Assembly: GCF_000330505.1 (NCBI RefSeq)
Contig: NW_004440135.1
Coordinates: forward strand, 8,262 to 19,138
Direction of reading: 5' to 3'
Length of the DNA: 10,877 nucleotides
From: Entamoeba invadens IP1
Lineage: Eukaryota; Evosea; Mastigamoebida; Endamoebidae
In this document: one piece after another, positions 1-7,989 of the stretch
How the letters are laid out: each line of letters opens with the position of its first letter
How positions within the stretch are numbered: position 1 is the stretch's first letter
Made by a program: the position numbers and the translations under genes
Notes under the pieces: model-generated
Told to the model about the DNA's origin: nothing
Database searches by the model: none
What the model saw: the letters and a program-made list of their open reading frames with translations, nothing else

Positions 1-900
1 TAACTTAAACTTTTATTCTTTAATTTTATTCTCTTTAATGATATTTTTCCTTAAATTTTTATTTATCTTAAATTTTTATGATATAATAATATACCCTTAT
101 TATCAAAACACAATTACTGTCATACATATCAAATTTATCACTCATCCTTTGATTTTATAGTACTTATTTATTCAAATTATTTCCAAAAAATTACGAATTT
201 GGGAAAAATTTAACCCTTTTTTCTTTTAATAAATATTAACGGATTTAATTTATATGTTACGGAAACAACAATATACAAAAAAGTTTTAAATGTTTGTATA
301 TGCGTCAAGATATTGATTTAAGTTGTTGTCTTTTTTTTAAAAAACACACAATTAAAAACGATATTTAATCAATTCAACTTATTTTATTTAAATTTATTTG
401 TTAAAATTAAAATTTTGTTATTTATTTTTCAAATAGAAATCAAAAATATTATTTTTGGACAATAAGGTAACAATTAAAAATAATGAAATTTAGTTTAATT
501 GTTTTAAAAAGATGACAATTATAACAATATTTACCTAATTATTTGATTAATAATTAAATGTATCATTTTACAACAATTGTTTTTAACGAGGTAAAAATAA
601 CTATATTATATTATAAATATATTTAAATATTATATTATCAAATAATATATTATTAACACTATTTTCAATTTTATATTGGTTAATATAATATAATATAATA
701 ATATAATATTACATATTTACAAAACTATAATTGAATATTATTAAAAATGTTACTATTTATAATTGTACATTTGTTTTTTAAAATGTAAAATACTATGATT
801 AAATAATTAAATATAAACTCAAAAAAATAAAAAAAGTGTATTTTATGCAAGATTTTATATAACTAAAACTTTGGATATATTAACCTTAGCAAGTCAACTG
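1..900. other. A+T-rich stretch without recognisable gene
   Basis: This stretch is made almost entirely of A and T with short homopolymer runs. I found no long open frame, no tRNA-like boxes and no clear inverted ends on either strand. The only distinct structure is the pentamer-type repeat tract near 681-712, listed separately. I read it as intergenic DNA. Confidence 0.7.
681..712. repeat. (AATAT)n simple repeat
   Basis: The tract consists of about six imperfect copies of an AATAT-type pentamer, with one slipped AATAATAT unit near the middle. It is close to self-complementary. Such tracts arise by replication slippage in A+T-rich genomes, and no function is implied. Confidence 0.75.
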
Positions 901-927
901 AATCAACTTTTTTTGTGGGAAGGTGAA

Positions 928-950
928 ATCTGGATAAGATTTATCTAGAT
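928..950. repeat. Hairpin 1 of a three-hairpin cluster
   Basis: Arms 928-936 (ATCTGGATA) and 942-950 (TATCTAGAT) pair over 9 bp with one G-T pair, around the 5-nt loop AGATT. The hairpin contains more G+C than the flanking DNA and sits only three bases from the next one. Confidence 0.6.
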
Positions 951-953
951 CAT

Positions 954-984
954 AATTTATTTTTAGAATAATTAAAAATAAATT
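954..984. repeat. Hairpin 2: perfect 12-bp stem
   Basis: Arms 954-965 and 973-984 are exact reverse complements (AATTTATTTTTA / TAAAAATAAATT) around the 7-nt loop GAATAAT. The stem is pure A+T, so it could occur by chance more easily than a G+C-containing stem. Its position directly after another hairpin is what makes it notable. Confidence 0.65.
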
Positions 985-1021
985 CAAAACACGAAATCGA
1001 TTAGTTTTCGCGCAAACTACT

Positions 1022-1035
1022 GGTCTTTACAGACC
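1022..1035. repeat. Hairpin 3: short G+C-containing stem
   Basis: GGTCT (1022-1026) pairs with AGACC (1031-1035) around the tetraloop TTAC. The stem is short but has three G-C pairs in a very A+T-rich setting. With the two hairpins at 928-984 it may be part of a structured RNA, but I recognise no known RNA family here. Confidence 0.45.
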
Positions 1036-1319
1036 CATGTTTTCTATTTTCCATGTGTTCAAAATAGTCAACACTTGCTGTTACGAGACATACACATGAA
1101 TTTTCATTAGAGCGTTTCGGAATTTATCAATTTTTCATTATTTAAATTGGTTTGTGACACGCAGTTCTTAATTTAAGATCTTTTTAGTTCAAATACAAAA
1201 ATAAAAAAAAGTGACTTATTTTAAGTAAAAAAATCAAGGATATAAATTATCCAGTTTTCACTTCGTAAGGTTAAACATATTTATAATTCATTTTATATTG
1301 ATTAAGATTTATTTTAATA

Positions 1320-1344
1320 CAGATACAGGAAAAACCAGGGACCA
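1320..1344 (+). repeat. Left terminal inverted repeat of the transposon-like element
   Basis: It consists of CAGATA, then CAGG, then AAAAACCAGGGACCA. The first six bases and the last fifteen bases are exact inverted matches to the right end. Compared with the right end it lacks part of the intervening sequence, as an internal deletion would leave. Confidence 0.75.
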
Positions 1345-1574
1345 AATCATAATAAACACAAAGTTTTTCAAATAAAATAGAAAAAACTAAAAAAATGAAA
1401 TTCTTAAATAATCATTCAGAGTTTGTTAATGCCCAGCCGAGCCAAAGTAAAGTTTGTTCTTTATATTGATTTATCTCCCGTTGTTGAATACTTTTAATAG
1501 TTATCAATCATTTACTGAATGTCTAACATTCCAATAATTTATTTATTATTTTCTTTATTTTTATGAACCGCATG

Positions 1575-1605
1575 AGTCACTTTTAATGCTGAACGAAAAG
1601 TGACT
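1575..1605. repeat. Perfect 10-bp hairpin inside the element
   Basis: AGTCACTTTT (1575-1584) and AAAAGTGACT (1596-1605) are exact reverse complements around an 11-nt loop. A related AAAAGTGACTTA also lies outside the element near 1207-1218, so the motif may predate the insertion or be a common local word. Confidence 0.7.
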
Positions 1606-1651
1606 TATCAAATCAACCGAATGAATAGAGAAGACTACCACATCTTCTTTG

Positions 1652-1819
1652 AAAAAAATGAATGAACGATTTAATTGAATGGTTGTGTTGAAGTTAAACA
1701 AGGTTGAACAAAAGAATAATATTTTATAATTAAACAAAAATTAATAATAATAAACTTACTATTATAGCTCACATTAAGCTGTTGTTCATTCAAACTTTAT
1801 ACAACACATTCATTTTTTT
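1652..1819. repeat. Inner inverted repeat, 13-bp perfect arms
   Basis: AAAAAAATGAATG at 1652-1664 is the exact reverse complement of 1807-1819. The sequences inside the arms remain loosely similar in inverted orientation (TGTTGAA-type and GTTGAACAA-type words). This may be an older nested foldback or part of the element's own secondary structure. Confidence 0.5.
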
Positions 1820-1934
1820 ATCCCGAAAAATAACCATTTTTAAGACCAAATAATAAGAAAATTACAAACTTATTTATATATTTGCCCGTTTTATTGTATA
1901 AAATCCGCTTAATATTCAATAGCTTTAATTATTC

Positions 1935-1978
1935 TGGTCCCTGGTTTTTACTGTGGTCCCTGTTAATTCCGCTATCTG
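1935..1978 (-). repeat. Right terminal inverted repeat with internal duplication
   Basis: Read on the minus strand it begins CAGATA and ends with the 15-mer shared with the left end. It carries TGGTCCCTG twice on the plus strand, at 1935-1943 and 1954-1962. Duplicated subterminal motifs of this kind often serve as transposase binding sites, but that role is inferred. Confidence 0.7.
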
Positions 1979-1980
1979 TA

Positions 1981-3600
1981 ATTTACATTATATCCAAAAT
2001 CTAACACTTTTTTAAATTTGTAAAATAAACCAGAAAGTGATTTTTTCCATACAACAAAAAGATTTTTTTTATATTAATTATTATAATAATTATACTACCA
2101 AAATAATAAAATAACTAATACATTTTAAATAATCACAAAAAAATTTAATAAATAAAATATGAAATTTATTTAAAAATAAAGGGATTATATAATTAACATT
2201 TTTCTTGACAAATTTAAGCATATTTTATACCCACAATTTTGACTATAAATAAATTTATATATAAAAGATTAAAAATAACATTGTTCATTTGACCAAATAA
2301 AAATAATTTCACAGCATGCCACAATTAAATTTATTCAGAATATTATAAAACATATAAACAAGTTTAATTTACACTGACAAATTTAACTAAAAAAAACATT
2401 AAAAAGTTTGTCAAGTAACAGTTGGTAATTTAACCCACTTTAATTATAGTACCTCAAAATTAATAATATTAATTGATTGTTATAATTAATCACAAATTTG
2501 ATTAATTGGTTATAAAAATATATTTTTATCAACTATTTTTGTTACTTCATTTTTTCAAATTTTCAAAAATTCACTTGTTGATAAATTTATTATCTAAAAT
2601 CCATAAAAGCAGTGTTAGTTTATTTTTTATTACAATTGAATTGTCAAATTTGTTCTATTTTGAAGAAAAATACAAGTATTATATTATTATGAATTATTAA
2701 ACAATAATTTAAAACTAACAAACAACTTTTCCAAATAAACATAAAACAGACTTTAAAATTAATTTATTTTATTTACAACCAAATATTAAACTAAATATTT
2801 AGTTTTCATTATATCAATAATTGTAATTGTCATAAACCAAAATAATGGGTTTTAGTATCATTATGTGTTTTAGTGAGACAATTGTTAATTTATTTTAACA
2901 CCAATTAATTAACAGTAGTTCGACTTTGGAACAAAAATAATTTGTTATTTTAACTTATTTTTATATTCAAACTCTTTAAAATAATAATTAGGTGTTTTAT
3001 TGGTACTATTAGATTCATTATATTAAACCTCCCCACTAAATACAGAACAAGAACGTAAACAGATATTATCATTTTTTATATTTATTAAACTTTGTTGTTG
3101 TAAAAGTAATATAAATATGACCTTCCGTCATAAAACATCGTGTTGTATTTTTAAAGAACAAACAAATCCAAAAAATGTACAACCACAATAATTAAAACTT
3201 TGATTGTGATTTGTTGAAATTTAAATTCACTTTATTATTTTTACCAAAAAAAGAAGAACATCAACCTATAAAAGTGACAATAAAACCAATTAGATTATAC
3301 TAAAAACAATAACACAATAACAATAATAATGTTGATTTATGTTGTCAAATTAACTACTGTAATTACTATAAAAACTGATATTGCTCTAAACAATATAATT
3401 TTACATTATATAATGTATTGACATGTATTTCGAAATTTAAAATATTTTGGTTTTGTTTAAAATATTCAATTTAATATGTTGAGTATTTCTAAAAACTTCA
3501 AAATTTGATTTATTACAAAAACAACATCATTTTCGATTTAGTTTAATAATTGAAGTAAAAATAATAATTATTATTAAAAGTATGTGACTAAAACTTTATA
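1981..3600. other. A+T-rich stretch without recognisable gene
   Basis: I see no tRNA-like boxes, no matching inverted ends and no convincing coding sequence. A 64-codon open frame near 2506-2700 consists mostly of Phe, Leu, Ile, Lys and Ser codons and reads as chance openness in A+T-rich DNA. The stretch is best treated as intergenic. Confidence 0.7.
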
Positions 3601-3620
3601 ATGTAGTTTTTTATTAAGAA

Positions 3621-3703
3621 GGCCCCGTAGCACAGTCGGTAGTGCATCGTACTTATAGAATAGAGTTATGCGAGGGTCGCGGGTTCGATCCCCGCCGGGA
3701 CCA
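3621..3703 (+). tRNA. tRNA-Ile(UAU) with a 10-nt intron
   Basis: The cloverleaf folds in full: acceptor 3621-3627 with 3696-3702, D stem GCAC/GTGC (3630-3633, 3642-3645), anticodon stem TCGTA/TGCGA (3647-3651, 3669-3673), T stem GCGGG/CCCGC with loop TTCGATC (3684-3690), and discriminator A at 3703. The anticodon is TAT at 3654-3656, which reads the AUA isoleucine codon. Ten bases (3658-3667) interrupt the gene directly after position 37, the canonical site for eukaryotic tRNA introns, and intron bases ATA (3660-3662) can pair with the anticodon as in other precursors. No CCA is encoded. One oddity is a C-A mismatch at pair 3:70 (3623 and 3700); all other acceptor pairs are Watson-Crick. A run of six T follows at once as a Pol III terminator. 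The intron and UAU anticodon match the eukaryotic nuclear Ile(UAU) type, which carries an intron in yeast and animals. Confidence 0.9.
3658..3667 (+). other. Intron of tRNA-Ile(UAU)
   Basis: This is the 10-nt insertion GAATAGAGTT between position 37 (A3657) and position 38 (A3668). Removing it leaves a normal 7-nt anticodon loop. It is short for a nuclear tRNA intron, and it offers ATA as a partner for the UAU anticodon. Confidence 0.85.
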
Positions 3704-3709
3704 TTTTTT
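3704..3709 (+). terminator. Pol III terminator of tRNA-Ile
   Basis: Six consecutive T residues begin directly after the discriminator base. A run of four or more T on the non-template strand ends RNA polymerase III transcription. Confidence 0.85.
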
Positions 3710-4023
3710 ATCATCGATATATTAATCTGTTGAAAACCTCAATTCAAAATTCCCTCAACATTTAAAGTATAAACAGATATAAAAAGAATTATCCTGAACA
3801 AACATAATATAAAAGTAGGTCAATATCAAATAATATTTGAGATATAAAAAACTAAATTAGTGAATTGATTAATAAAAATGTCCATTATTTTTGTTTGTAA
3901 TTATTTAAAACTTGATTACAACTAATTGCATATCGAGTATCACACAAAATAATCCTTTAATTTTGCTTTATCATGATAAAAAATGTGAGATAAAGCGTTG
4001 TTATTAAATTTTAAATATAAAAA

Positions 4024-4094
4024 GCATTTGTGGTCTAAGGGCAGAATTCCACCCTTCCAAAGTGGAGATCCGGGTTCGAGTCCCTGAAAATGCA
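4024..4094 (+). tRNA. Degenerate tRNA-Gly(UCC), possible pseudogene
   Basis: The sequence aligns with eukaryotic glycine tRNAs over its whole 71 nt: acceptor GCATTTG (4024-4030) with AAAATGC (4087-4093), D-arm 4033-4047, anticodon loop CTTCCAA (4054-4060) with TCC at 4056-4058, T-loop TTCGAGT (4075-4081) and discriminator A at 4094. Box B is intact (GGTTCGAGTCC, 4073-4083). Four pairs fail: 7:66 G-A, 12:23 C-A, 31:39 C-A and 50:64 C-T. Three of them (7:66, 31:39, 50:64) can be explained by a single G-to-A, G-to-T or C-to-A change on the 3' side of the stem, that is, decay toward A+T. The nearest T run on this strand is four T at 4117-4120, 22 nt past the end. Either this is a decaying copy or its product needs base repair. 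It lies 320 bp after tRNA-Ile and 57 bp before the convergent tRNA-Ser. Confidence 0.65.
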
Positions 4095-4146
4095 CTTTAT
4101 ATTAATTCAAAATGTCTTTTATTAATGAGAATTGAATAATGACAAT

Positions 4147-4151
4147 AAAAA
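4147..4151 (-). terminator. Pol III terminator of tRNA-Ser
   Basis: Five A on the plus strand, which are five T on the coding strand, follow directly after the discriminator base of the serine tRNA. Confidence 0.85.
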
Positions 4152-4233
4152 CGACAACGGCAGGATTTGAACCTACGCCTCAAATGAGAAATGATTTCGA
4201 GTCATACGCCTTGGACCACTCGGCCACGTTGTC
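4152..4233 (-). tRNA. tRNA-Ser(CGA), class II with long variable arm
   Basis: Read on the minus strand, the acceptor GACAACG pairs perfectly with CGTTGTC and is followed by discriminator G, typical for serine. The D arm has GCC/GGC. The anticodon loop is CTCGAAA (plus-strand 4195-4201) with anticodon CGA (4197-4199), decoding UCG. The 13-nt variable region TCTCATTTGAGGC can form a CTC/GAG stem, the hallmark of class II serine tRNAs. The T arm is GTAGG/CCTGC with loop TTCAAAT, and box B (GGTTCAAATCC) is intact. There is no intron and no encoded CCA; total length is 82 nt. One oddity is a T-T opposition at pair 27:43, the outermost anticodon-stem pair, which is tolerated in many tRNAs. Five T follow directly on the minus strand. 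I regard it as functional. Confidence 0.93.
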
Positions 4234-4880
4234 CTTTTCGAATTTATTTTTTATTTATTTATAATAATTTATTTTCATGTATTTTTGTTTTGAGTGACCA
4301 AAGTTGAATAATCAAAAGATGTGATTGAATTGTTTCCCAATTTTTATTTAAATTTTGAATATTTTTTGTTATAAAACCTCAAGTAGCATAATAAAGTTTT
4401 ATTAAATTTTGACAACACCAATTACAGTAAAACAAATGTTTTCAATATATTACAATCAAAACAATAAAATAATTGTAAAATGATTTTAACCATAAAATTA
4501 TTGAACAGATTGAACTGTATTTATTATTTGACCCTCTAAAAATAAAACAATAAACTAATTCAGAATTTTTTTGAAAATTGAACATTCATAAAAAATAATT
4601 TTGACAAAAATAAAATAATTCGACTATGAAACCATTTTTTGAATTTGTAAAATTTAGTTTAAGTGTTTGTTTTGTTTTGATGTATTTTATTCAAACAATA
4701 AAAAAGTAAATTCTGTATGTAATAAAAATGTTAAGTATAATTATACAAGTCAGCTACTGAATGCATTCTATATGCAAATGACAATTTTCAAATAAATAAT
4801 ACTTTCAAAATGTTTGTTCAAAAATACATTTTATAAAAATGATGTGCAAAGTTAACGCAAAAAAATATAAATTGTACTGA
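4234..4880. other. A+T-rich stretch without recognisable gene
   Basis: I see no coding frame, RNA-like box or repeat of note here. It probably serves as spacer and as the upstream flank of the serine tRNA gene on the minus strand. Confidence 0.65.
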
Positions 4881-4884
4881 TTAA

Positions 4885-5070
4885 ATCAAATGCTTTGTTT
4901 ACATAGATGTAGTTTCAATGGTTGAAGACAAAAATCACATTTTTGAAAATGATAACAAATTTATTGTTGACAAGACGTGAAAATGTATTGGTAATTTCAA
5001 AGTGTGTACGAGTGAAACTTATTGCCAAGGGTATTTTCCACTAAAGAAGTATAAAAACGATATAATATGT
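4885..5070 (+). other. G+C-raised island with a stop-broken frame, Cys-rich end
   Basis: One frame is open for 31 codons (4885-4977), meets TGA at 4978-4980, and is open for 30 more codons until TAA at 5071. The first part includes VEDKNHIFENDNKFIVD. The second includes KCIGNFKVCTSETYC and has four Cys in 30 codons, as in extracellular Cys-rich domains. There is no upstream start codon; a TAA lies just before at 4882. I recognise no family. It could be a decayed gene, an exon pair or a chance frame in a less A+T-rich patch. Confidence 0.25.
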
Positions 5071-5328
5071 TAATATATGTAAAGATGAATTATTAATGTT
5101 CAAAACAATAAAAATTTGACAAATACAAAAAATGAAGATTTGTTTATCACACTAAACGAATGTTTTATCATTTGTTTAAAACGTTTTACAAAATAAATGC
5201 TATTTAAAAAAAGTAAAAAAACACAAAAAAACAAAACAAAAAACTTTTATTAATACATAATATGTATAAAAGACATATTATTTTAAAACTTTGTTGATGC
5301 TCTAATATTTGTTTTAATAATTGACTTT

Positions 5329-5430
5329 CAAGTTACTTTTTTGTTGATATTGTTTTAAAAATCTTTGTTCAACACCAACAAAGTTAACAACACTTATATT
5401 AATTAAACTGTAGTTAAAAAAGTAACTTTG
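5329..5430. repeat. Inverted repeat pair, about 13-14 bp arms
   Basis: CAAGTTACTTTTTT (5329-5342) is matched in inverted orientation by AAAAAAGTAACTTTG (5416-5430), with one extra base in the right arm. The exact AAAAAGTAACTTG word also occurs at 7480-7492. The arms could be the ends of a roughly 100-bp foldback, but the spacer shows nothing else. Confidence 0.4.
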
Positions 5431-5544
5431 TTAATTAATAATTTGTATGTACTAATAATTATTGAATTTAATCTATTTAAATTGATATGATGTTTATTAA
5501 TTAACTTATCATAATATTAGTAAAAATAATAATAGTTTTATTAA

Positions 5545-5787
5545 TTATGTAATAAAATTGTTATAGTATTAATAAAAATTGCCAAATTTGGTAGTGTCGA
5601 GCAAGTAATACAACAGTTGTCGGAGCTATATACAACAAGCGCTTCAGTTACACAAGATGCTTAAGTTGATCCTTTTTGTGAAAATGTTAAACACTTCAAA
5701 TTTGAAAAAATAAATTAAAAAAGCTTGAAGTTGCTTAAAATGAACACGGTTAAATATAAAGTGAAACACACATTTTTTTCATCTGTC
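5545..5787 (+). other. G+C-raised island with a TAA-broken frame
   Basis: In one frame, 39 stop-free codons (5545-5661) are followed by TAA (5662), 17 codons, TAA (5716) and 23 codons up to TGA (5788). The first segment reads FGSVEQVIQQLSELYTTSAS, a varied, helix-like string quite unlike the Lys/Asn/Ile/Phe background. No ATG opens the frame in its first part. I considered an importin-like N-terminal helix pair, but the match is too short to name. It may be a gene remnant or part of a gene using non-standard stops. Confidence 0.25.
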
Positions 5788-5829
5788 TGAATGTTATAAC
5801 GTTGTAATTGATAATTTATCATATCGTAA

Positions 5830-5937
5830 ATTTTTGTTATAATTACTGTTTGCTTGTTATTATTAATAATTTTTGCTTCTGCTTACTCAACATTTACTTG
5901 TTTGTATTTAACAACACGTAAATTCAATTATTGTATT
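5830..5937 (+). other. Signal-peptide-like open segment without start codon
   Basis: 36 codons lie between TAA (5827) and TAA (5938). They begin with a strongly hydrophobic run (FVIITVCLLLLIIFASA) followed by a more polar part with two Cys. The profile is that of a secretory signal with a small-residue cleavage site. There is no ATG in frame. Hydrophobic strings are easy to obtain from T-rich DNA, so I give this little weight. Confidence 0.15.
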
Positions 5938-6199
5938 TAAATTTATGTGTTGTTCAATTAATCACAGCAATTGTAAAATAATGATAAAAAAGTTTATTTA
6001 AAACATTTTTAATGTTTGAAGGTTGAACATTTAAAACGAAAATGGATACTTCGACAAACTTGACGAAATCATTGTAAGAAAAAAATTATTACAACATCAG
6101 TTAACACAATTGTACTGGTTTGGAAAACACTTCAAATAATGACAACGACAAGTTTATTGAGATACACGACATCAGAATATCACTTCTTGATAAATGTAA

Positions 6200-6883
6200 A
6201 TGGAAACACAACCAATTGAATATTAAATCAATATAATTGTCCAAACAAATAATAACAAAGTTGATAAAACATTCAAATCAAAAAACAACAATTCTAAAAG
6301 AAAACATGAAAAATAAATAATGAAACGAGAACACATCACATTTAAAGAGTAAAACAGTTTTAAAAAGTCAATAGATATGAAGATTATGAGTGTTGTGTTT
6401 GAATCGGGCAAAGACAATTTGTCACAATGTATTTCTATGTTTGATGCAAAAGGAATGAACAAAAGCAATTTGTGCTTTTTCGAGAGAAGACACAAATCAC
6501 AACAAGTTTGGTGGTATGTACTCGAGAAATATCAATACTATTGACCATTGGCTCGACGGTGGCAGTTCTTACACTTTTTCGCTTGTGAAAAGTGGCACTT
6601 CAAATCCAAAGAGATTGAGAAGTGTGGAAATAATAACAATTATTATTTTTATCTACATTCTTAAAACAGTTCATATTACTTTGGATTTGGTAATGGTCAT
6701 TATATGGCAGTGTACAAGAAACGTACTGATGAAAACAATTGCGACCTATCCACATACAATGTTAAACAAAAAGAGTTGATTGATAATTGCAATTTCACAC
6801 AAAAAGTGTTGTTGTCTACAACTTATTTGCCTTATTTGTTGTTTTGTGTTTTGTGTGCATTTCAAACATTTGTAACATGTTAG
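6200..6883 (+). other. Broken 228-codon frame from ATG, unidentified
   Basis: Starting at ATG 6200, one frame can be followed to TAG 6881-6883. It is interrupted by TAA at 6224, 6314, 6350 and 6662 and by TGA at 6542. Stop-free runs are 63 codons (6353-6541), 39 codons (6545-6661) and 72 codons (6665-6880). The third run includes FGFGNGHYMAVYKKR and then a hydrophobic stretch near its end that could span a membrane. Base composition is clearly less A+T-biased than the flanks. Against a gene: an overlapping plus frame (6516-6779) and a minus frame (6223-6495) are also open, and a rough hand tally of the 72-codon run gave similar G+C at all three codon positions. It is either a pseudogene, a gene with recoded stops, or not coding. 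I recognise no domain with confidence; a GHY motif is also found in ubiquitin-specific peptidases, but their other boxes are absent. Confidence 0.25.
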
Positions 6884-7104
6884 TTACAAAAGCGCCAATA
6901 TTGTATTTTTGCCAAACATTTTTTATTGCTTTGTACATTTTTTTGTAATAAAATAAAAAAATTCTTCATTCTATCTTGTGAATTCTATTTGTTAAATAGA
7001 AAATTACATACTCTAAGAAAAATCAAAGTCGTACTGTCCAATTCTTATTTTCTATTTCATTATAAATAAACAGTCAAAGGCGTCTATTTGTCGTGAATAA
7101 GTGA

Positions 7105-7242
7105 ATTTGGGAAGAGCATCTTTTGAACCAGGAAATACACAAAATTACACAGAACATGAGAATGCGAAAAGGGGGCGAAAAAATAGTTGATGAAGACAAC
7201 TACTCTGATTCATGCAAACCAGCTTATTATAAGCTTTGTCAG
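7105..7242 (+). other. Short open segment in a G+C-raised patch
   Basis: 46 stop-free codons run from just after TGA (7102) to TAG (7243). The middle part, MRMRKGGEKIVDEDNYSDSC, is charged and includes an acidic stretch followed by two Cys. The only ATG codons are internal. I know no family with this sequence. It could be a 3' exon or a remnant. Confidence 0.2.
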
Positions 7243-7426
7243 TAGTAATTGAATTCTTAGTGAGTATCAAATAGAAAAAATAAGAAATCTATTTTTAGAA
7301 GTGGTGATGGTAATGCAAAAAATACATTAAATTCTAAATATAATTTTCTCTTTATATATAGATTATACTCGTAAATTAATCTTTATACTAATTATTTCCA
7401 CTGTTCGTAGTTTGCTATTATGACAA

Positions 7427-7630
7427 TTACATAATATTAATGTTAATAATAAAAACAAATTTTTGAACCAAAAACAACCAAAAAGTAACTTGAAATGTGA
7501 TCATCAAGACAAATACCAAAGCTACAACATTAATTCTCAATGATTCACTTTTGTTCATACCAACCTTACATCCAGTGTCGCCTTGTTTGCATGGCGTATT
7601 GTATGTGTTTTCAGAAATAATAAATTCTCT
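7427..7630 (-). other. Open minus-strand segment with a hydrophobic end, unidentified
   Basis: On the minus strand, 67 codons are free of stops before TAA (plus 7427-7429). The N-terminal part is polar with two Cys (PCKQGDTGCKVGMNKSES), and a hydrophobic stretch of over 20 residues follows, as in a protein with a C-terminal membrane anchor. No ATG opens it. A second minus frame over the same DNA, extended through TAA and TGA toward 7960, and a plus frame (7497-7679) are equally open, so the choice of frame is unsafe. The G+C-raised patch extends to about 7960. Confidence 0.2.
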
Positions 7631-7989
7631 TTACATTTATCTCATTTTTTGTTGTGCACATCTTTCAATTTGTTATTAAACTTATCACATTTTGTTTGTT
7701 AACAAAAAAAATTCCATCTCACATTTTAACACGGTTCATTGTTCTTCCTTCCAACATTTTTGGTGAAACACATTCTTGACAACCAGTCAAAATTATGAAC
7801 ACTTTGCATTTCTTGAACGATTTCTCTGCACCAACTTTTAAATGCTTTTATTTACAACTGTTTTTCACACACTTTTAGTGGCTTCAATAATCAAAGCATC
7901 GTCTTTTCGAACAATTAACTCGTTTTTTCGTTGAACATCTTGTTATTTTCAATATGAGAGGTACACACTTTTGTGGTTTGTAATTAAAT

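Larger units (their letters stand above)
1320..1978. mobile_element. MITE-like non-autonomous DNA transposon, TA-flanked
   Basis: This 659-bp segment starts with CAGATA and ends with TATCTG, and each end is flanked directly by TA (1318-1319 and 1979-1980). Further in, the 15-mer at 1330-1344 (AAAAACCAGGGACCA) is the exact reverse complement of 1935-1949, so both the tips and the subterminal parts match in inverted orientation. A TA target duplication with CAG/CTG tips is typical of the Tc1/mariner superfamily. The interior has no open frame able to encode a transposase, but it does contain a 10-bp hairpin and a second inverted repeat, which suggests a non-autonomous element mobilised in trans. 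The ends differ in length: the right end holds an extra segment with a second TGGTCCCTG copy, so the left end appears to have lost about 20 bp. A TA duplication alone is weak evidence in such A+T-rich DNA, so the call rests on the inverted ends. Assignment to a named family is not possible from this copy. Confidence 0.75.

Noticed and set aside
2506..2700. 64-codon open frame on the plus strand
   Set aside because: It is composed mainly of Phe, Leu, Ile, Lys and Ser codons from A/T runs, opens without ATG and has no recognisable motif; chance openness is the simplest explanation.
6223..6495. 90-codon minus-strand frame, the longest standard open frame
   Set aside because: Its translation is a Leu/Phe/Ile/Ser-rich string of the kind produced by reading the antisense of A-rich sequence, and another frame on the plus strand looks more varied. 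No domain was recognised.
6665..6730. GHY motif suggesting a ubiquitin-specific peptidase
   Set aside because: Only a three-residue match in a suitable context; the Cys box and other conserved boxes of that family were not found in any nearby frame.
6516..6779. 87-codon plus-strand frame
   Set aside because: It overlaps the other candidate frame, turns into low-quality Ile/Phe-rich sequence after about 40 codons and shows no family signature.
7008..7286. Terminal inverted repeats around 7.0-7.3 kb (TTCTTAG..AGTAT and TTCTTATTTTCTATTT words)
   Set aside because: The matches exist, but the order of the two words is the same on both sides rather than nested, so they do not define a transposon end pair.
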